DNA from: Earliella scabrosa | Lineage: Eukaryota > Basidiomycota > Agaricomycetes > Polyporales > Polyporaceae | Assembly (NCBI GenBank): GCA_022605405.1 | Contig: JABYQQ010000007.1 | Location: 682,001-746,000 of the forward strand | Direction: 5' to 3' | DNA: 64,000 nucleotides | In this document: positions 11,352 to 23,512 of the stretch, piece by piece | How the letters are laid out: every line of letters begins with the position of its first letter | Numbering within the stretch: position 1 is the first letter of the stretch | Made by a program: the position numbers and the translations under genes | Notes under the pieces: model-generated | The model's input: the letters and a program-made list of their open reading frames with translations, nothing else | What the model was told of the DNA's origin: nothing | Databases searched by the model: none

Positions 11352-11939
11352 GCGCCGGGCTGCGGAGGCTCACACACACCAGAGTAGATATGGTATCGGA
11401 TGCGCGACAAAGTTGGCCTCAACACAGACGGGATATGTAACTCAGAGGCAAACGGCTAGCCTGTTGGAATGATATAGCGCGATTTTTCTCTCGTGAGTGT
11501 GATGCGGAGACACGAATAGAGCTTGAATCCGTTCTGTGAGTCACGGTGCTAGTGCTCAAGGGTATGTAAACATGCTTCATGCGGCCGAGAGGAGGTCATT
11601 ACTCGGACCCTTGTCTACAGAGTTGAGGCGTCCAACCTACCATCAATTGTAGCGGATCACGAGCACAGTACAGTGATCCTAATACCTTCAAGGCATAGAT
11701 GAGTATTTGATTGAGTAAGAATTCGAAACAATCCAAAGGTATCCAACTCGTACTACAGGGTCACGTTGGTGTATGGGCCCCCTGCAGGACTATGTGCGGG
11801 TATGTGGTTCCTCATCTGACCATCTTCGGGAGTAGTAGAAACGATGGTAGGATGGGGGTCATGGATCGGCGGAAGTACAATGGGAGGCTGGTTCCACGCA
11901 AGCCGGTTCCCTGTAGCGCGGATTGTGTTAAGCTCTATG
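11352..11939. other. Convergent intergenic region, lipase / membrane protein
   Basis: 588 bp between two stop codons. Nothing coding is seen; it presumably holds the two 3' UTRs. Confidence 0.4.
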
Positions 11940-12975
11940 TCACTGTAAAGTTACCATTCGCCATGTGAGTCGTAGAGCAAGCAGGTGCTGGGAAGAAGAT
12001 ACTGACTCTAATTGGTGCACAAGGGCCGAATTCCTAGTACCGAACAGGAAGAAGGCGATGACCCAGTGTAGAACAATCGCCCACTTCGAGATTGTGACCT
12101 AGTAAGAAGTATCAGCAATGAGACAGCCATAGAGAGGGGGCGGAATGCGAACCCCGTTGCCCGCGGTCACGCTGAAAGTACCGATGGAGACTACCTTCAG
12201 GAGAACGTTGATGATCTGCAATGGAGCAGTATCACAAAACAGGGCAATGAGTCCGAGAGTGGCGCCAGCGACGATCGAGACGGTATTGATAGAGCTCATC
12301 CAGTGCGAAATTCCGGCATTGCGTTGCTCAAGGAGTGCAGGTTTTCGTTTGAACACATTTTTCAGTGCTCTGAGCCACAGCGTCTGGGCGAGTGGCGACG
12401 TGAGGAGGGTTAGGAGAACCGAGATGAATACTGTGAAATGAGGTTGGATCTCGTTAGTAATAGGGTGCCAGGCATGGTGTAACACGCACTCAAGAAGTGA
12501 AACAACATGACGTTCGAGAGCAAGGCCGAGAAGCCGTCAACAATGCCATCCATGTGTAAGTCACTGATTAAACCAGTGTCGAAGTCGTATCGGAACGAGG
12601 GACGTGAGCAGACTAAATGGCCATGCTTCACCGGAATTCCGAGAACTCTGTAAAGAGAGAACGAGGTCAGATCATATTCAGCACCAAAGATGTGGTGAGA
12701 ACAAAGCTGCGAGAGATATATGACAAAACTCACTTGACCTCGCCTCCATTGCCGCAGAAACCCCAAAGACCGAACTGGACTATCACGTCGGCCCCGAGCC
12801 CGGCCCATCCTGCCTTGATTTCAAGCTCGAAGAGGTAAACAGTGCGGGAGATTGGCATGGAAAACATCAAGCATAGTAGGAGAATGAAAGAAGGAAGGAA
12901 GCCAAAAGATTGAGCATAAAATCGCAAACGTGCTTTCCAGTCGCCGCTTCTCAAAGCCTCTACCCTGAGATGCAT
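11940..12975 (-). CDS. Four-span membrane protein, SUR7/PalI-like
   Basis: Four exons with matching phases: 12975-12734, 12647-12490, 12430-12195 and 12098-11940; 264 residues. The first membrane segment FLPSFILLLCLMFSMPI is followed by an ectodomain-like part with GADVIVQFGLWGFCGN, which resembles the W-G-x-C region of SUR7/PalI proteins, and a second Cys-containing loop (HLVCSRPSFRYDFDTG). Segments near FHFLIFISVLLTLLTSP, IVAGATLGLIALF and WAIVLHWVIAFFLFG are the further spans. SUR7/PalI proteins sit in the plasma membrane and act in eisosome organisation or pH sensing. Similarity is in layout and the Cys motif, so the family call is moderate. The last intron (96 nt) is inferred to keep the fourth span. 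Confidence 0.6.
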
Positions 12976-13711
12976 GTTCAACGCCGAGTGTGGCGGGGCC
13001 GCTGGGGCAGGAGTGGGCTGTGTGTTGTACCGACATACCGCGGGTTATCGCGTTAAATGGAGGCTTGTGCTGAGCCTAGCACGGCGAGCTCGGTGGAAGC
13101 TCACAAAAACAGAGATTGGAGGAAACAACCAAGAAAAGGGTGGCAGCGACTGGAGACAGAAGACAAAAATGAGGATCATCCGACGATGCGTTCATCACTA
13201 CCTTCAGCCTGAGCGCGGGAGTCTCAGGAGGATGTCCGGGCGAGGGATGGAGAGCATGGGAACAGACAATTGTGCGAAGAGATAACTTGATGAGATAGTC
13301 CAGTAGTATGCAAGGTCTTCTCGCCCCGACGCCACAGTACTGAATAGACAGAGTTTCAAGTGTTACAGTCTCTAGAGGTGTTGTGGCATTGAAAACTAGC
13401 ACGTTGAATACAACAACATTACTCACTGTAGCTGGCCTTCCGCGTACGATCTTCCGTAACAGGTCGAAGCGTAGAGGTGTGACGCGTCGATTAAACCAAA
13501 GCACCAAATATTCTGGTGGTTTGTCGTGGACGTCTGCCAGCATTCAGCCGGCGGCATCAAGTGCATCAGAGAATTCCCACGGATGCTAATCCGAAGCGCC
13601 CAGAGGCCTGTGTAACCGAGAATCGAGATATATACCTCCGCTCTAGAGTCTACCACGAACTTGCTTGTTTCCTTGTTCTTGCCTTATTCCACGCTCTTGT
13701 CGAGAAACGCG
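12976..13711. other. Divergent intergenic region, membrane protein / ankyrin gene
   Basis: 736 bp. One minus-strand open frame (13076-13543) has no recognisable motif. No TATA box stands out. Confidence 0.35.
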
Positions 13712-14599
13712 ATGGCCTCCGATGGCGCAAGTAACAGTACGTGCGATGCATGGAGGTCAGCTATGTGTACTGGCCTCATCGCCGACCATGCACCACAGAC
13801 GAGCGACTCCTGGCCGCCGCGCGGTCCGAGAACGAGGACATGCTGCTCGAGATCTTTGAGGAGGGGAACTTCGACATCAACACCAAGGATGGGTGCGTCG
13901 CGAACCATCTCTGTACTAGCGCACTTATTGACCTGCGCTTTGCTGTACAGACTAGGGAATACTGGTACGCTACCATCGTCGAAGACAGTCCTGCAGCAGT
14001 GTCCCTGATCGTCCTCGAACGCGATCCTCAGCCTTGCATTACGCGTACGTATGTCGGATACACTTGCGATTTACCAAGGTCCCCCGATCTTATGCGCATC
14101 CATGCAAAATTTAGTGCCATGAACGGCTACCTCGACATCCTCGAGCACCTGCTTGAATACGAGGGCTGCGATGTCGATCTTCAGAATCGTACCGAGGGTG
14201 CAACACCTCTTCACCTCGCGCTCAGGATAGAAGATGACGACTTGCGCAAGGCCGTCGTCGAGAGTCTCCTGGATGCTGGTGCAGATTACAAGTGCGTCTT
14301 CCGCTCTGGACTTCTCTTCCGTCGGGCCGCTGGCCGCCGCACTGGCTGACGCGTATCTGCGTCACCAGGATCAAAGATAAGAACGGGGAGACACCACTCG
14401 ACCTTGTATCAGACAAGGACACGGAGATACGTGCGCTCATGCGGAAGTCGCAGGCTCAGGCAAGCATCTCGCATGACGACGTCGCAAATGGTGCGCAAAA
14501 CTCCTACCAATGTACCTCTTCCAAGCTCATCTCATGGGCGGACGCGCAGACGACGATGATGATGAGGAGGGTTCTGGTTCCGGATCTGACGACGATTAA
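13712..14599 (+). CDS. Small ankyrin-repeat protein with acidic tail
   Basis: Seven exons with fully consistent phases: 13712-13736, 13799-13892, 13951-13964 (14 nt), 14032-14044 (13 nt), 14115-14291, 14369-14490 and 14550-14599; 164 residues. The two microexons together restore DGLGNTALHYA, the classic start of an ankyrin repeat, which supports the model. A second repeat follows (GATPLHLAL...VESLLDAGADYK) and a third (KNGETPLDLVSDKD). The C-terminus is acidic and Gly/Ser rich (DDDDDEEGSGSGSDDD). Layout resembles yeast Yar1, an ankyrin chaperone for ribosomal protein uS3 with an acidic tail, but the match is only architectural. It converges with the HisRS gene, with stops 150 bp apart. Confidence 0.83.
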
Positions 14600-14749
14600 C
14601 TTATTGTACACGAACGTAGAACGCCCGCCCCTTATTACCCATCGACCCACACAATGCAGATTAAGCAGAATGGATCTAGTATGTCTCTGTACACGAACGA
14701 TTATACTACCTACAGCACGTCATTCTACTACCATCCTAGGTGGCTAGGT

Positions 14750-17195
14750 CTATGCGATCAACTTCCCGGTCGACCACTCCTTGAATGTTGGAGTGTCCTT
14801 GATCCATTGGATGAGCTCGGCCCGCTTGACCTTTACGCCCTTGTCGCTCGACTCGACCTTGACCTTCTTCCCATCGACGAATTCCCACTTCTGCTCTTTG
14901 ACAGTGACGAGACCCTCCTTGAGCTCGTCACCGCCCAAGATGATCGCGAAGGGCACCTCGTCCTTCTCGCCCGCCGCGAACTGCGCAGGCAGCTTGGGTT
15001 TTGCTTTGAACGTGAAGTCGGTCTGCAGCAGCAGATCGAGTAAGACCCCGCTTTACGAACGAAGCGATACATGCAAGAATGTAGGGACGTACCTTGATAC
15101 CCGCTTCCCGGAGCTCGCGCACGAGCTCGACGCGTTCCGTGAGCAACCCATCTCCGGCGGCCATGACGTACGCCATCGTCTCCTTGCTCCGCATCCCCTT
15201 CTCGACCCACTTTGGCCACACCAGCGCGAAGATGCGATCGAGCCCGATGCTCACACCCACACACGGCAGACTCGCAGACTTCTTGCCTTCGCCCGCAGCC
15301 GCGGCTGTGAACATGCCGACCAGATTGTCGTACCGGCCCCCTGCGGCGATCGACCCAACGCCGACCTGCGACTCGTCAATCTCCTCTTCCTCGTCCGCGC
15401 CCGCCGTGGCGGCTTTCTTCGCCTTCTTCTTCGGCGCGGGCGGTGGAGTGTCGTTGGCAACGGAAGGTGTTGATGACGAGGAGGCGAACGCGTTGGCGTT
15501 CTTGAAGCCTGGTGGCGCGGACGCCTCAACGATGGCCTCGTAGATGATGCCGGTGTAATAGTCTAGGCCGCGGGCGAGGGAGAGGTCGAATGAGAGCTTG
15601 TCGACTACCTTGTATGCGTTGAGGTACGTGAAAAGGAGGCCCATCTCGTGAATTCCCGCCTTTGCGTTCGCATTGGCCATCAGCGCCGTGTCCGCTCTGA
15701 GCAGCTCGAGCAGCTCGGGGCCGCCTGCACCCGATTAGCGTGTACTGACTGTTGCATAATGGCTTCGTCCACATACCTTTGTGCTTGACATACTCGCCGA
15801 TTCTGTCTGCGACGGAGGGGTCGAGGCCCTTCTCGTCCGTCATCTCCTTTTTGACGTCTGCCCAGGCCATCTTGTCCAGCTTATCCACCGCGGACGAGAT
15901 GGTGCGGATCTTGTCTGGCGGCACTCCGCAGACCTCGAAGACACCGTCGAGGATCTTGCGGTGGTTGATCTGCGTGACATTAGTCCTACTGCTTCCAACA
16001 TCAACGGACAACAGGAGAGGGACGCACCTTGATCGTGAACTCACCAACGTCTAGTCGTGTCAAGATCGTGCAGACCAAGCTGACGATCTCAGCGTCAGGA
16101 ATCATCGTGTCGAACGACCCAGCGATGTCAAAGTCCTGTTCATCCCATGCATCAGACCGAGCCGCACCTCCATAAGCCTTCGGCCCCCCCCCCCCCCCCC
16201 CCGATGAACCGAGCAGCACTCACCGCCTGCGAGAACTCGCGCATTCTCCCCTTGCTCATGACGGGATTGTCTCTCCGGTACACCTTGCCGACCTGCCAGA
16301 GCTTCGCCTGGTTCGTGATCGCGCCGCTCATAGCGAGGTAGCGCGCGAGGGGCACGGTGTGGTCGTATCGGAGCGCGAGCTGCTCGCCGCCCTGGTCCAT
16401 GAGGTCGAAGATGAGCTTCTGGTCCTCACCGTACTTGCCCGTGAGCACTTCCTTGCGCTCGAACACGGGCGTGTCCAGCTGGCTCCCGCCGTAGGTCGTG
16501 AAGCAGTCCTTGACGATCCGCTCGACGTGTTCCCTGCAGAACATCTCGCCCGGGCCATAGTCGCGCGTGCCCTGCGAGTCGTGAGGAGTATTGGGGCCCC
16601 GTCCGTCGGCGTTGTGACGTGAGCGTGCACAGGCGCAAGGCCGGGTTGGAGGTCGGGTTCATCGTTGCATGAGAGGTGGTGATTCCACATCACCGTCACG
16701 CCGGACCAATGCATGCACCAGCGGGCATCGGGCACATAGCAAGAGAGAGCAAGAACAACCACGTCCTTCAATGAGCTTGAGCCCCTCGCACCCACACCGC
16801 AGCGGCGTACGCACCTTAGGCGTCTTGAGCAGCATCCTCTCCTTCTTCTTCTCGCCCTTCGCCCCGCCCGCCGCCGCGTTCTGCAGCACTGCCAACGTCT
16901 TCTTCAGCTCTCCCAGCTTCTTCTTCACCTCCTCTACCGCAGGCACGTCCGCCTGCTGCTTCCTCAGGTCGGCGAGCAGCGCGCTCTGCGCCGCGACCTG
17001 TTCCGCGAGCGCCTCCACGGTCGGCTCCTGGCTCGCTGCGCTGGCCATTGCTCGTGCGTGTGTCCTGTGTCCTGTCTGGGTGGTCTTGAAACCGGAGAGT
17101 ATGGAGGAGAGGGGTGCGGTGGATGTCGTGCGCGATCTGTGCGATCGATGGACGCGGGAGAGGGCGAAGGAGGCTTTGCGGGCCTGACGGAGCAT
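14750..17195 (-). CDS. HTS1: Histidyl-tRNA synthetase, probably dual-targeted
   Basis: Class IIa synthetase charging tRNA-His. Six exons: 17195-16815, 16571-16224, 16135-16028, 15969-15777, 15724-15093 and 15022-14750; 644 residues. Residues 50-110 form a WHEP-like coiled helix ([18 protein letters not shown]), followed by the catalytic core with motif 2 ([35 protein letters not shown]), the histidine-binding loops [10 protein letters not shown] and [11 protein letters not shown], motif 3 ([12 protein letters not shown]) and the anticodon-binding domain. A Lys/Ala/Glu-rich insert lies between the two His loops. Residues 1-49 are Arg/Ser-rich like a mitochondrial presequence, and Met50 at 17048 opens the cytosolic form. 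The first ATG has T at -3, the second G at -3 and G at +4, as expected for leaky scanning. One gene may thus serve both compartments, as yeast HTS1 does. Confidence 0.96.
16184..16202. repeat. C19 homopolymer inside a HisRS intron
   Basis: An uninterrupted run of 19 C (G on the coding strand) within the 88-nt intron 16136-16223. It lies close to the splice donor side and does not alter the coding sequence. Length is likely to vary between strains and to be error-prone in sequencing. Confidence 0.9.
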
Positions 17196-17552
17196 TCACG
17201 CACTTGACTTTGGTGGAGATTTCTGCGTGTGACACTTTCGGCCAATTGACTCGATCATCGACATCGACAATCTCATCTTATCTTGCCGCGCAAAGCCTAT
17301 CTGCCAGATGTGTTTCGTGAAGGAGACCAGGCATTTATTCTAACACAGACTAGTAGTGGTACTTTCTATCGCAGTGTATGAGTAGCAGTGTACTTTTTGC
17401 TCGTTCGCGTGTAGTACTAAAGTGGCGCTACGTGAAACATTCATGGTCGTCAAGTCCGTGAATGACGTCCCAGTCGTAAAGTAGATCGTTGTCCAGTATA
17501 TCATCGCGCCAGGGGAGCTATAGCAGAGGAGAGCTGAGCGAGACAGCCCACC
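17196..17552. other. Intergenic region upstream of HTS1
   Basis: 357 bp between the HTS1 start and the stop of the upstream tandem gene. It holds the HTS1 promoter; no clear motif is seen. Confidence 0.4.
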
Positions 17553-19362
17553 TCATTGCTTCTTCCCATTCACGTCCGCTGCAGCAACCCAGTCGCCAGC
17601 CTTGTCCTTCTTGCGTACCGTGAAGCACGCGATGCCGAGATACTCCGTAATGTCGTTAATGACCAAGTAGCAGAACCGCGCGTACGAGAGGAACGTCACC
17701 GCAAGCGTGAGGTACACAAACAGCGCCGTCCGGGACATCGAGTATTGGATGAGTGGAGGCCTTATAAAATGGAGCATTAGCGCTAAATAATAACCAGTGT
17801 GAAGTTCTCCTATACCTGTTAATCAGCCTGGGCAGGTTCGCATCGATTGCGCCGACGATGCTCCAAATCCACATCGCGTCCCACCATGGGAAGGGCTGCT
17901 TGGTGACGTGCGCAAGGATAATGCGCGATACTTGATGGGCGAACATAAGGCCCCACGTGCAGAGGAAGGGGACAAACAGCGCAGAGTGGAGGATGTGCGA
18001 CTCCGAGAAAGAGGGAGCGCTCAACCAAAAGACCTCCAGTGCAACGGAAACCGGGAAGGGCAGAAGCAACAGCAAGGGCGAGAAAGGTCCTGAACCCGTT
18101 GCGACGCGCGCCTTGTAAACGTTATAGCAGCTGACATGACATTGCGCATGAGGAGACCGCGCCCATAACAACCAGAAACGCGCTATGCTCACCTCGTAAC
18201 GATGTTGAACGCAAGGACCAGGCCTCCGAAGACCATGGCTGCGTCATTGAGACCGAGGCGGGGTACGTATTCGAGTACTATGGGGTATCGTTCAAGCCGG
18301 GTAAATGCCAGGAAGTCCTGGTCCCAAAATTGAGGGCCTGCATGCATTGTGATCAGCTCTGCAGACACGGAACGCATAGGACGCGGGCTGTGCTAACCTG
18401 TGAAGCCGGTGATAAGATATACGCCGACTATGGAGAGGATGCCTTCTACAGGGCCAGAAAAGATACCAAGGTAAAGCTGGCCTGAAACAAGACTCAGACC
18501 GGTGGTCAGAAAACGCACAGACAGGGATGGCACACCAGTATGGTACTCTTCCCAAGTCGTCAGATAGAAGTTGGCGAGGGTCGCGATTTGAGAGGAGACT
18601 GTCCACCACGAGCGACCGAGGTTTAGAGCACGGGCGCAGAGAACGACTTCCAGCTAGAAAAGAGCAACTCGATTAGGGGCGCAGGCTAGGATCATGCACA
18701 AGCGATACGCACGGTCGTGTTTAACGCATCGCATCCGTGGTCGAACATCTCCCCGAGGGGTCCAGCCATCCCAGTCCGACGCGCTTGCTTCCTGCACAGG
18801 ACAGTCAGGATTTCCGATGCACAGACACCTCGCGATAACATGAAGACGTACCCATCTATCGCATCAAGGCTCTGGTACATGAACAGCCCAATCGCCCACC
18901 TGCACCCAACCCAATCGTTCAGCCCTACCTGCGCCTGCCATCGAACCTCGCAGAAGCACAAGAGACGTACGTCCAGTACACCCAATTCGGCGGGCCCTCC
19001 GCGCCCTCCTGCTCCGTCAGGAACTTCGGATCGAAGTAGATGAGTGTCGCGAAGTTGCTTATGACGAGCGACAGCCCGAGCAGGGTGATCTTCACAGTGT
19101 GACCAGCAAGCTTGAGCGCGAGGCAAAATTTGCAGGGGATGATAAGGTGCGTACGGTGTTAGGCGCGACCCATGTCGGCCAGAGGGTGACGAACCAGCCC
19201 CAGAACGGCTGGAGCACGTACTGCGAGACGATGGATCTGGTCGTGTGCGGGGGCGGGTGAGCAGGGTGCGAGGGTGGCAGGGGGAGCGATGACGCACTTG
19301 TCAACGCCCTTGTACGAGTACTTGCGCAGGTTTTCGAGCGCGTGCTGAGGAATGTAGCCCAT
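17553..19362 (-). CDS. CDP-alcohol choline/ethanolamine phosphotransferase
   Basis: Last enzyme of the Kennedy pathway, joining CDP-choline or CDP-ethanolamine to diacylglycerol in the ER or Golgi membrane. The protein starts [19 protein letters not shown] and continues over about eight short exons. The catalytic CDP-alcohol motif is complete: [20 protein letters not shown] followed by GCD, matching DGx2ARx8Gx3Dx3D; an intron splits it right after DG. Several membrane segments follow ([71 protein letters not shown]). The C-terminus is short and polar ([13 protein letters not shown]). Head-group preference (EPT1 or CPT1 type) cannot be read from the sequence. It lies in tandem upstream of HTS1. 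Confidence 0.92.
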
Positions 19363-19878
19363 CGTGCAAGTCGACCGTGAGGGAACCGTCTATACCGCAG
19401 AGAGGACCGCGACAGGGACAGCTGGCAGAGACCCGAGACCAGGAGGGAAGAGAAGGAAGAGCGGGTAAGTACACACCGAGGGCCAGCAGGAGCTCTCGGG
19501 CAGGTGATACTTCAAATTCGCGCTACGTCACACGCACGTGCGTCGTGTTTTTCTCTCCAAGTCGCGCAGTCTGCCTTCCGTCCAACTGGATCTCTGAGCC
19601 CGTCTGTGGGGCTGTCTGTGGGGGTGGGCACTGTGCCCGGAGTGTGGCACTTCAAAGCTTCAAGCTTCACCTGCCACCTAGATATCGATGCTGCCCGCGA
19701 ACATGTCTAACACTGAAGCTTCAAGTCCGTGTGTGTAGTTATGTATGTAAGTAGATCCTACAGAGTGGGTCCCGGTGATAATTAGTACAGGAACATTACG
19801 CTACAACGATACATGAGGTAACCGGCACGCCACAACAAAGCGAAACATGATGACCCCACCAGCTACCGACGACCGTAC
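19363..19878. other. Intergenic region upstream of the phosphotransferase
   Basis: 516 bp between the phosphotransferase start and the stop of TF A. No gene is seen. An imperfect short inverted word AAGCTTCAAGCTT lies near 19655. Confidence 0.35.
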
Positions 19879-22800
19879 TCAGAATCCCAGCTGCTCAACG
19901 AATGCCTGCCAGGTCGCGTCCAACACCGGTGGACTAACCGCCGTTCCCATCCCTGTGCCCAGCACCCCAGGACTAGGGACGCCGTTGACCCCGTTCAAGC
20001 CATGCATGCCGTTGATCCCATTCACCCCATTGACACCATTCATCCCGTTGACCCCATTGACTCCGTTGACCCCGTTGACCCCGTTGACCCCGTTGACCCC
20101 GTTCGGATGCCCACCTCCGCCGATCCACGACTCCGGACTCGACCCAGCAACAGACGGCGTCGCCGAGCTGGTCGACCCGGACCCCGACCCCGAAGCAAAC
20201 GCCCCAAAGTCGAGATCAAACGTCGAAAAGTCCATCGGCTGCGCCGGGTCAAACGCCGTCGACGGGAAGTCCATGTTGAACTCGGCCATGCCCGCGCCCG
20301 ACCCGGGGGCCCCGAACCCGGCGAGCGCATCGACGTCGAACGCGCGCATGTCTTGCATGATCGTCGGGTGGATCATGTCGGGCTGCACCGGGGGCTCGAA
20401 TGGGTTCCCGCTGAAGGTTGCGGCCGGCTTCGGGGTCGGCTGTGGAGGGACACGGCCGCAGCAGACGTGCTCCCTGTCCTCTTCTGGGCAGATTAGGTGT
20501 GTCTTCCCGCCCAGCCGGTCGAGCTCGGTGTGGATCCGCGCGGTGTCCTCTGCGGCGTGCACCTTGTTCGTCGCGTCATGCGCCTGCTTCCGCAGCTTCC
20601 GTACAACCGACTAGACAGAGGATGAGAGACGGATGTGAAAGAGGATGGAGTGATCTACCAGGTTATTCGACGCAATCTGACTCTTCGCTGCAGCGTCCTC
20701 AAAGAGGTCGCATACCTTGTCCACCTCCGACAACGCTGACTTCGCGAGGTTGGTAGATGGCGCCCTAATAACCATCAAACACATGACAAGCTAGGCGGAG
20801 CGTAGTTGAGTCCTGATCTGCGCGCGATGAGAGGCATGGAAACATACACTAGCAGCCAGGGCATACGACCATAGCACGTTCAATCGCGCCGCAACCACGG
20901 GCATGGCCTTGTACGAACACCGAGCGGTAGCCAAAATTCGCCACGCAGACCGATAGATCGCCATTACAGACGGTCCGTATCGATGTCTCAGCGGGTCATG
21001 AGGCATGTCATTCAACGCCTGTGAAAAGTACGGTCTGTGCAGATTCAGGAGGGCTGGGCACAAACACGTGAGTACTGGACATGCGTCGGACAATACATCC
21101 ACTCACTGGTCTCCTTCAGCAAGGTTCCAAACATCCGCTGCATGATCAGCGCCGTCGACGGTGGCGGCATCTCTACCTCTCCACATTGGATGCGGAGTGA
21201 CGTGGGCACAGGGAAGTCGCGCACTCGTTTGTCCATTTCCATGATCTTAGCGTAACTTGGTGCTTTCGCCGCAAACGCCGTGGTCATGATGGTATGGAAG
21301 AGTCGGGTGTACTGCCATGACCAAGCATGAACTACCAGATATCCGATGGGCAAATGAGCATAAAATGAGGAGAAAGTGAGGGCATATTCAACGTACACTC
21401 GATTTCCCGCTTATCACCCTCCAGGGTGGTGTCGTTGGGAATCTCGCAGTCGACAAATGCCAGGTTGATACTGGACGGTCGACCAAAGCCAAAGCTCTGA
21501 ACAAGCATGGCGTCAAGGTCACTGTGGCACGGCCGACTACTCACTGTATGTACTCACCAGCCACGTGTCCTGGAAAAACAGCTGCCAGAACACCCGATTG
21601 CGTTGGGCAGTTGCTTCTTCTCCAAGATTCCATCGACAACTGCTAACGTCTGCGTTGCGGTCAGTACGGAGGCGCCATATGACAACGCCTTGTATACGTA
21701 CGGAGACCGATCTGGTGGTCACATAGTTAGCATACAACGCGCCAGGCGGACATCCAGTCGACTCACACTGTGTCCCAACTTGACGGCATGTCCGATTTGC
21801 ATCCATGCCTTGTGCGATTGCGTATGTGCCGGTTCGCAGTCGCTTAGTTCTAGATACTGCGCCATGTAGATCTGCAACAATAACGTGAGGTACCGAACCC
21901 GAGAAGAATGATGGAAAGAGACGTACCATGGTCTGTATCGAAGTCACCGTCGTATCATGGGCAGGGGGTGCGTATCGCAGTGCCAACCTAGCAAGGAGGT
22001 AGTATTCGTGGGCCTCGACTGCGTATGGCGGTGTGTTGACGTCCATTAATGTCGCCAGGCAGTATATCATCCACATCAGAGCTAGCTGGTGTGTGGACCC
22101 GACATGACATTGTTCTTTCTCCCTAGCAATGATCCAACCCAATTCAGTCATTCCGCATTGCCCTCAGGAGGTGGAAACCTACTTCCAACTCTGGTACACC
22201 TTTCCAACAACGTCGTCGAATACGTACTTTCTGGGTAGCGGGTACCATCTAGTATGCCCGATCCACTCATAGTTCAGCACGTGCGCAGATGGGAGAGAGA
22301 CATTGCTTACACGTATTTCCCAAACTCGAGGAACGTCTCGCATAGTTGACATGCTTGAGACAACGGCGGCAAGAGCTTCATCATCTCTGTCCCGATATCC
22401 CGCAGTTTACATGGCACGTCAAGCTCCATGTTCGCCTCTTTGACCAGCTCTTGTGATAGCCGGGGGAATCGCACGTCGTGCGCGGTGAGCCTTTCGGGAG
22501 CCTACATCGCCGTCACTTTCGGGCAATAAAGCTTCTTTACGTGGTGGCTCACATGGATCAGATACTATACGAACCCCGACGGTCAGCATGAGTAAGCAGC
22601 TCACGACTATGTCACACACCTCAGAGCGAGAAGTCTGGCCGAAGTATCGCGTCTCTCCTCGTGGGCCGAGAGTCAAGGTACCTGGTGGAGGTGAGTGCCC
22701 GGAGCAGGTTCAAGGTATCTTCCAGGACGAACCGAATGCGTCCAAGGCGTCTTCCTCCTCAGCGGTCAGCGCAGGTACGTCATTCGACGGCGGCGAGTCT

Positions 22801-23512
22801 CCAGACCCAGACGGCGAGGACATGTGTGAGGAACACATAGGCATATCCGCATTATCGCACAGTAGGGGATGGGGTTCGTCAGAGACAGCAGCTTGTATGA
22901 TTCGCAAGGCGCTTTCCAAGGCGTTCGACCGAGTCTGGAGCTGGTCGATCTTCTTCTTGAGCTCCTCGACGTCCGCGACCGCCTGCCTGTAGACCACGCC
23001 TCCCGTCTGCCTCGAGCCGAACGTGTCAACGGATAGGATGGACGCACCTCGTTCCCTTACCCCCGGTGATCAACGAGCCTACGCGCTGGAATGTTGATCC
23101 TGCACCACAGACTCACAGGGCCAACAGAACGCACCATCGGGACACAGAGCCGCACAACCCCTCTTGACGCAAGTCTCGCACGGAACCTAGGCATATCCGG
23201 CGTCCATGTCAGTCACCGCCACCAATAGCACCCCGCACCAGGAAGACGAACGCATAACCCTCACAGGGGGGAGGGGAAGGCGAGCATGGTCAGAGCGTTC
23301 TGCTCACCTTGCGGTCACAGCGCAGCTTCAGCCTTTTCTCCGGACGCTGTGTCAGTCCCACCGTTCAGCCACCGAGCCGACTTCCGTCGCACGCACCTCC
23401 GGCACTCTGCGCACGATACAGGCACCCGACCGGGCCTCTTTCTCTGCTTCGGTGGCGGGTCAGAGCTTGAATCAGGTGAATCCTTGTCTCCGGAGCCCTT
23501 GACAGGCGGCAT
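19879..23512 (-). CDS. Zn2Cys6 transcription factor A, fungal-specific TF domain
   Basis: Many short exons on the minus strand. The N-terminus carries a Zn2Cys6 cluster split by introns: PGRVPVSCAECRR, LKLRCDRK and VPCETCVKRGCAALCPDG, giving all six cysteines. A coiled segment follows (DVEELKKKIDQLQTRSNAL), then LTLGPRGETRYFGQTSRSE and YLIH|APERLTAHD, and the central fungal TF domain with SCCRWNLGEEATAQRNRVFW and SFGFGRPSSINLAFVDCEI. The C-terminal exon (from 20562) is Gly/Ser/Pro-rich with an NGV tripeptide repeat and ends ATWQAFVEQLGF, as in the adjacent paralog. PGRVPVSCAECRRLKLRCDR resembles PriB-type regulators of mushrooms. Target genes are unknown. It is a tandem duplicate of TF B, same strand and same intron logic. 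Confidence 0.88.
19990..20103. repeat. 9-bp minisatellite coding an Asn-Gly-x tripeptide repeat
   Basis: About a dozen copies of a 9-bp unit (GTTGACCCC and variants) in the last exon of TF A, read on the minus strand as NGV with some NGM, NGI and NGL. The central copies are the most uniform. The paralog TF B lacks it. Confidence 0.85.

Noticed and set aside
19990..20103. Regular short repeats considered as a CRISPR array
   Set aside because: Contiguous 9-bp units without spacers, inside a coding exon of a eukaryotic gene.
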